Assembly (NCBI GenBank): GCA_902520575.1
Contig: CABYOG010000037.1
Coordinates: forward strand, 1-8,971
Source of the DNA: an uncultured SAR116 cluster alpha proteobacterium
Lineage (GTDB): Bacteria > Pseudomonadota > Alphaproteobacteria > Puniceispirillales > Puniceispirillaceae
DNA length: 8,971 bases
Reading direction: 5' to 3'
Position 1 is the stretch's first letter. Every line of letters starts with the position of its first letter. Below are positions 5,692-8,971 of the stretch, piece by piece. The notes under the pieces were generated by a model. The model searched no databases. It worked only from the letters and a program-made list of their open reading frames with translations, and had not been told where the DNA came from. Made by a program: the position numbers and the translations under genes.

Positions 5692-6019
5692 CATAGTTAA
5701 GTGACACATGTAAGTGACTATTCATAAGGGTTATAAATACACCTAAATGCTTATCCATAGATTTTTGGGAGTAGCACTCTCAGTGATACACTTACTCTGT
5801 ACTGATAACGGTAAGCATTTTCTGATGTATAAACTGAGGTACATTTCGTGCCTATTGACAGTGAAGGCAGAAAACATAACCTATTGATAAGTCTTACATA
5901 GAGATGCAGCTTGGTGCATGGCTAGAGCATTTAACCTCTCCACCAGCACCATTCTTTCCATCAAATGATGTGTATCTCATTGAATTGTAAGCATGTGCTA
6001 TGTTTGCAGGAGATGAGTA
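5692..6019. other. spacer without a supported gene
   Basis: Between repeat R2 and the 73-residue gene. It holds the 13-base tandem TAAGTGAC pair, a long-range inverted pair AATGCTTA (5746-5753) with TAAGCATT (5812-5819), and the strong hairpin at 5912-5951. A 46-codon plus-strand open frame (5747-5887) has no ribosome site and is not called. Confidence 0.5.
5912..5951 (+). other. strong interrupted hairpin, possible structured RNA or terminator
   Basis: TGGTGC (5912-5917) pairs with GCACCA (5946-5951), TGG (5919-5921) with CCA (5943-5945), and AGAG (5924-5927) with CTCT (5936-5939). The eight-base loop is CATTTAAC: 13 pairs with small internal bulges. ATTCTTTCC follows, a weak T-rich tail. 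Words such as GGCTAGAGCA and CTCTCCACCA resemble tRNA D-arm and 3'-end sequence, but no complete cloverleaf can be drawn. It could be a terminator, a leader structure for the gene at 6020, or a tRNA-derived remnant. Confidence 0.4.
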
Positions 6020-6241
6020 GTGGAGTTTCTGCTTCTATGGGTGTTATCAGGAAATTTTGTGGATAGTGGTCTTCGCTATGAGGATGCTGGTAGTTGTTAT
6101 GCTGAAGCGCAAAACACAGGCATGGAGATGAGAGAAATAGGAATGCCGCCACCAAATTTTACATGTGTTCCTGTAGCTGAAGGTAAAAACCTCAAGTTAG
6201 TAATTCCTGCCGCTCCACGCTCTTCATTTCCATTCAATTAG
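6020..6241 (+). CDS. small protein with hydrophobic N terminus, 73 residues, unknown
   Basis: It starts at GTG 6020, supported by AGGAGA (6009-6014) six bases upstream, a strong site. The N terminus MEFLLLWVLSG is short and hydrophobic. The body has the pattern EDAGSCYAEAQ (21-31), then FTCVPV (47-52): two cysteines (C26, C49) about 23 residues apart, followed by a loose C-terminal tail. Short proteins with a hydrophobic start, a C-x2-A-type helix and a final F-x-C-x-P strand are common uncharacterised genes in proteobacteria and phages (general impression, not a named family). It lies 92 bp before the amidotransferase on the same strand. Confidence 0.6.
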   Translation: MEFLLLWVLSGNFVDSGLRYEDAGSCYAEAQNTGMEMREIGMPPPNFTCVPVAEGKNLKLVIPAAPRSSFPFN

Positions 6242-6333
6242 GTAAAGGCTTTAGTCAACCAATCTTCGAGCTTGGAAAAGGAAACTGGCTATTGACGCAC
6301 TAGTGGCCCATTTAAAAGAAGAAATAAGTAACG

Positions 6334-7197
6334 ATGAAATCAGTAGATGAATCCGGTAAAAATATCCTAGTTGTTGAGGGCAACCATGAAGGGCTCGTTA
6401 CACAGTGCAACGACGGCAAACTAGTCGGGGCGGCAGAGCGTTATGCCGCGGTTCTCCAAGGTCTAGAAAAAAATATGCAAATTACAATTACCCGCCCGCA
6501 TTTTTCAAATGACCCTGCCCCTCCTGTTCATTGGCAAGATATAGATGGAGTGGTATTTACAGGTTCTGGCGTCTATTGGTCAGCAGACGAAGATGAGGCA
6601 GCGCCTGCCCGAAAAATAATGGAAGCAGCTTTTAAAAGCAGCAAGCCTGTTTTTGGGTCATGCTATGGCATGCAGTTGGGGGTTGCTGTATTGGGTGGGC
6701 GAATTTGGGCCAATCCATTAGGTCCAGAAATCGCTATAGCCCGCGATATTCAGATAAATGACACTGGTGAAAAACATGCATTATATAAAAATAAACCAAC
6801 CCTATTCGACGCTTTATGTATGCACCGTGATGAAGTGCAGCATACAGGGCATGCGGTAGATATCTTATCTGGAAATTCGCATTGTGCCATACAGGCTGTG
6901 GCGGCCAAGGCATCGGATATCCGGTTTTGGGGAGTGCAATATCATCCTGAATTGCATTTTAGTGATATTGCGAAATGTCTTGAACGTTCTGATTTTGTGG
7001 ATATTTTTGAAGCGCCATCCGCTATTAGGTTAAATGCTCCGGCAGGGCTTAGCAGGGAAGAAATCATCAATGATTTTTATCACCTAAATGAAGATAAGAA
7101 TAGAGCGGCATTAAAAGAGCGTTATAATCTTAGCCAAACGGTTTTCAAAAGGTCGGTACATGAGTGTGAGCTTTCCAACTGGCTAGACAGTTTTTAA
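6334..7197 (+). CDS. class I glutamine amidotransferase-like protein
   Basis: A 287-residue cytosolic protein of the GATase1 fold. The nucleophile elbow is GSCYGMQ (108-114) with catalytic C110. The His/Glu partners are in WGVQYHPE (H204, E206), so the triad is intact. FTGSGVYW (75-82) matches the oxyanion-loop strand, and MHRDEV (163-168) matches the H-x-D-x-V segment of GMP-synthase-like amidotransferases. The ~75-residue C-terminal extension after YHPE is longer than in stand-alone GATases. Such enzymes release ammonia from glutamine or hydrolyse gamma-glutamyl bonds. No synthase domain is fused and none is next door, so its acceptor is unknown. The ribosome site before ATG 6334 is weak (an AAGAAG run about 11-15 bases upstream). 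The SOUL gene follows 36 bp later, probably in one operon. Confidence 0.9.
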   Translation: MKSVDESGKNILVVEGNHEGLVTQCNDGKLVGAAERYAAVLQGLEKNMQITITRPHFSNDPAPPVHWQDIDGVVFTGSGVYWSADEDEAAPARKIMEAAFKSSKPVFGSCYGMQLGVAVLGGRIWANPLGPEIAIARDIQINDTGEKHALYKNKPTLFDALCMHRDEVQHTGHAVDILSGNSHCAIQAVAAKASDIRFWGVQYHPELHFSDIAKCLERSDFVDIFEAPSAIRLNAPAGLSREEIINDFYHLNEDKNRAALKERYNLSQTVFKRSVHECELSNWLDSF

Positions 7198-7233
7198 AAT
7201 ATTATAAAATGAGAAACTATATGGAAAGACAAT

Positions 7234-7851
7234 ATGGTGGAGCGGAATAACCTAATCCGAGGTGGCATTGTTTTATTTGCTTTCTTTTCCTACATAACTG
7301 TATCTGTTCCAGCCATGTCTTATAAAGAGCCAAACTTCACAATCATCAAAAAGTCTCATGTTTATGAGGTCAGACGCTATGAGAGGCGCACAGTAGCAGA
7401 AGTGACTCATGGTGACGAAGATAGCGGGTTCCGGGTCCTGTTTGATTATATATCTGGGGCAAATAAAGACATTCAAGAAATCCAAATGACAGTGCCAGTT
7501 ACTCAATCCAAAGAAATTGATATGACTGCACCAGTCACTCAATCAGAAAACAATGGCCAGATGGTAATGAGGTTCTTTTTGCCAAGTCGGTATTCAAAGC
7601 AAAATGCTCCAAAGCCAACTGATAAACGAGTTCAGATAATTGACCTGCCAAAGGAGTATTTTGCTGTTATTTCATATTCCGGCTTTGCCTCTGACAGCAA
7701 CTTTATAAAACACCATGAAGAGTTAAAAGCTGCCATGGAGAAAGACGGCTTGGTTACAATAGGACCACCTTTGAAAGCAACTTTTAACCCTCCATTCACC
7801 CCACCTTTTCTTAGGCGCAACGAGGCAATGTACCCCCTAAAGTGGAACTAA
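7234..7851 (+). CDS. SOUL family heme-binding protein, exported or membrane-anchored
   Basis: A 205-residue protein. Residues 9-28 form a hydrophobic segment ending VSVPAMS, so it is either exported to the periplasm or anchored there. The SOUL/HBP domain follows: YEVRRYERRTVAEV (44-57), the helix GFRVLFDYISGAN (65-77), and the MTAPVT motif (97-102), duplicated in degenerate form as MTVPVT (85-90). The diagnostic C-terminal end is FNPPFTPPFLRRNEAMYPL (184-202). Family members bind heme or tetrapyrroles; bacterial roles are poorly defined. Start ATG 7234 has GGAAAG about six bases upstream; GTG 7237 is an alternative. It sits 36 bp after the amidotransferase stop, and repeat R3 follows within 10 bp of its own stop. 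Confidence 0.9.
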   Translation: MVERNNLIRGGIVLFAFFSYITVSVPAMSYKEPNFTIIKKSHVYEVRRYERRTVAEVTHGDEDSGFRVLFDYISGANKDIQEIQMTVPVTQSKEIDMTAPVTQSENNGQMVMRFFLPSRYSKQNAPKPTDKRVQIIDLPKEYFAVISYSGFASDSNFIKHHEELKAAMEKDGLVTIGPPLKATFNPPFTPPFLRRNEAMYPLKWN

Positions 7852-7857
7852 CGCGCC

Positions 7858-7914
7858 ATATATATAATACCCACCCCATGCATGGGCCAGGGGGGGTGTG
7901 GGTATTATGTTGTT
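7858..7914 (-). repeat. dispersed palindromic repeat, copy R3, inverted; possible bidirectional terminator
   Basis: This is the most symmetrical copy. ATAATACCCAC (7864-7874) and GTGGGTATTAT (7898-7908) form a perfect 11-bp stem, extended by CCC/GGG across a one-base bulge. Its reverse complement aligns with R1 from ACAACATAATACC to CCCATGCATGGGGTGGGT, so it is inverted relative to R1 and R2. It lies between convergent genes, seven bases after the SOUL stop and about 80 before the DsrE-like stop. That placement fits a two-way transcription end, although the flanks have only short A/T runs. Confidence 0.75.
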
Positions 7915-7996
7915 AATGACTGCACTATGCCTCACATTCAAAATGGGAGACCTGTGATTTCACAAAAGTATTTCTTTTGAGAAAACTTTTTGTTCG

Positions 7997-8359
7997 TTAG
8001 TAGCACAGCACACTGTCCGCATTTATGGAGCGCTTGATCAATGTATCTGGCATTGCAAATTCCGCATTATAACCTTCTAGCAGACTTTCATCGTACCCTC
8101 GTGCTTTTGACGACATTCCAGATACGAACATTTTAACATTTCCTTCTGTTAGTGCATCGAGATGAAGTTTAACATCTCCTGTTCCTTGCCCAACTATTTC
8201 ACCCTCATTTTTACAATTGAGAAGATGTACTCCATCTGCTGCAAAGAAGATTTCGACATCATGTCCCTCTTTTAGGCCTGTCACCGCAACCAATAGACCC
8301 ATTGTGACGTTATTCTTCATTTCTGGATGACTGTGAATATGTACTAATAGTTTTGCCAT
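7997..8359 (-). CDS. DsrE/DsrF-like family protein
   Basis: A 120-residue cytosolic protein, the usual length for single-domain DsrE-like proteins. The N-terminal strand KLLVHIHSHPE leads to a glycine-bearing helix (VTMGLLVAVTGLKEGHDV), then the strand VEIFFAADGVHLL (35-47), C49, and KMFVSGMSSKARG (76-88). In that last segment sulfur-relay homologs often carry the active cysteine; here residue 80 is Ser. C119 lies at the extreme C terminus. The fold is that of the DsrE/TusD sulfur-transfer and peroxiredoxin-like group, but loss of the usual cysteine makes sulfur transfer uncertain. Start choice: ATG 8359 has AAGGAG about seven bases upstream, whereas the upstream GTG at 8419 would add an unsupported leader. 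The gene runs convergently towards the SOUL gene. Confidence 0.85.
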   Translation of the reverse strand: MAKLLVHIHSHPEMKNNVTMGLLVAVTGLKEGHDVEIFFAADGVHLLNCKNEGEIVGQGTGDVKLHLDALTEGNVKMFVSGMSSKARGYDESLLEGYNAEFAMPDTLIKRSINADSVLCY

Positions 8360-8450
8360 GATATTCTCCTTCCAAGATAGGTGTTCCGCAATAAATACAA
8401 GGGGCGTTGAGAAAGGCACTACTCCGTTGCATGTCGTTTAAATTTTGTTT

Positions 8451-8480
8451 AAGCCTATCATTATCTGTTCTAAAGCCTAT
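8451..8480. promoter_or_regulatory. 22-bp-period direct repeat with palindrome upstream of the DsrE-like gene
   Basis: AAGCCTAT occurs at 8451-8458 and 8473-8480, each preceded by TGTT, a spacing of two helical turns. The second copy overlaps the perfect palindrome CTATGCATAG (8477-8486). It lies about 92-127 bases upstream of the ATG at 8359. It could be a regulator site; no clear -35/-10 pair is seen. Confidence 0.25.
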
Positions 8481-8567
8481 GCATAGATTAGGGGTCTCTC
8501 CCAATTGAGTGTTTTTTAGTATTTAATTAACTACCTTGTGTTGGACACTCATCAATTTGTTTGCTTG

Positions 8568-8971
8568 TTAATTTTTTTGTATTTTGGCTAGCGCACTTTT
8601 CAATGAGGCAATAACCTCCGCTTTTGGTGAGACATCAAGATCAATAGATAATGAAAAACCATCATAATTATCTTTAAGTTTGGTAACCCTTTTTTCATTT
8701 TTTTCTTTCTTGTCTATCACTTGATATGTTCGCACCTTATGCGCTAGTCCTTTGACATTAATCTCTTCACGTTCTTCACAAGTGATTGAATTTTTTATTA
8801 ACGAGTAGGTTTCATGAGAAACCAGTATTTGTCCAACTGATGCATTAGATTCGAGACGGCTTGCTAAATTCACCTCACCTCCAATAATTGTGTAATCTAA
8901 TCGGTCTTCAGAACCAAAGTTGCCAACGTTACAATACCCAGTGTTAATGCCTATTCTAATATTTAGGGGTT
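8568..8971 (-). CDS. class III adenylate/guanylate cyclase, C-terminal part (5' end beyond window)
   Basis: The minus frame enters from the right edge and ends with TAA at 8568, giving 133 visible residues. The first forty are the signature end of a class III cyclase catalytic domain: IRIGINTGYCNVGNFGS (visible residues 4-20), RLDYTIIGGEVNLASRLE (23-40). The D25-Y-T segment is the base-recognition region, and N34 with R38 (NLASR) are the transition-state residues, so this half of the active site is intact. The metal-binding aspartates lie outside the window. After INVKGLAHKVRTYQVID comes a tail of about 50 residues with no known domain. It makes cAMP or cGMP; sensor domains, if any, would be upstream. 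The DsrE-like gene follows 208 bp downstream on the same strand. Confidence 0.92.
   Translation of the reverse strand, partial: PLNIRIGINTGYCNVGNFGSEDRLDYTIIGGEVNLASRLESNASVGQILVSHETYSLIKNSITCEEREEINVKGLAHKVRTYQVIDKKEKNEKRVTKLKDNYDGFSLSIDLDVSPKAEVIASLKSALAKIQKN

Noticed and set aside
5747..5887. 46-codon plus-strand frame with a hydrophobic N terminus
   Set aside because: No Shine-Dalgarno sequence; it overlaps a possible long-range inverted repeat and has ordinary chance length for AT-rich DNA.
5961..6155. 64-codon minus-strand frame
   Set aside because: Antisense to the GTG-start gene at 6020, which has a strong AGGAGA site.
7964..7990. AAAAGT/ACTTTT inverted pair before the DsrE-like stop
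   Set aside because: Short AT-only arms; the nearby R3 hairpin is a much better candidate for transcription end.
8310..8504. 64-codon minus-strand frame containing CIYCGTPILEGEYHG, zinc-ribbon-like
   Set aside because: It overlaps the first 50 bases and the ribosome site of the DsrE-like gene, starts at TTG without a clear site, and has only one CxxC pair. A remnant is possible but not supported.

Overview
This is an AT-rich window (roughly 60% A+T by eye) from a Gram-negative bacterium, most likely a proteobacterium. The evidence is Shine-Dalgarno-led genes, Sec-type signal peptides, a SOUL heme-binding protein, a DsrE-like protein, and a class III nucleotide cyclase with a C-terminal tail of a kind seen in proteobacteria. 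No rRNA, complete tRNA, insertion sequence, phage gene or CRISPR array is visible, so I do not name a genus.

Left part (1-2533, minus strand): an extended-SDR NAD-dependent sugar epimerase/dehydratase, cut by the left edge, follows a polytopic GT-C-like glycosyltransferase that starts at TTG. Together they suggest envelope sugar or lipid-linked glycan metabolism.

Middle part (2534-6333): many small, mostly unrecognised genes with long spacers. On the minus strand there is a small secreted four-cysteine protein (3150-3497), preceded by two short hydrophobic ORFs (3632-3787 and 3832-3951). A four-helix membrane protein lies on the plus strand (4088-4477). A probably frameshifted minus-strand gene remnant follows (4487-4926). 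Next is a striking 46-residue peptide with 15 cysteines (5012-5152), with its own promoter-like signal and palindrome. It is followed by a 105-residue orphan (5266-5583) and a 73-residue GTG-start protein (6020-6241).

Right part (6334-8971): a class I glutamine amidotransferase and a membrane-anchored or exported SOUL heme-binding protein form a two-gene plus-strand unit. They face a minus-strand DsrE-like protein and the 3' part of an adenylate/guanylate cyclase gene, cut by the right edge.

Three copies of a GC-richer palindromic element (about 57-76 bp each) are spread through the window at 2990, 5616 and 7858, the last inverted. Each lies just downstream of a gene. This repeat family and the cysteine-rich peptide are the most unusual things here.
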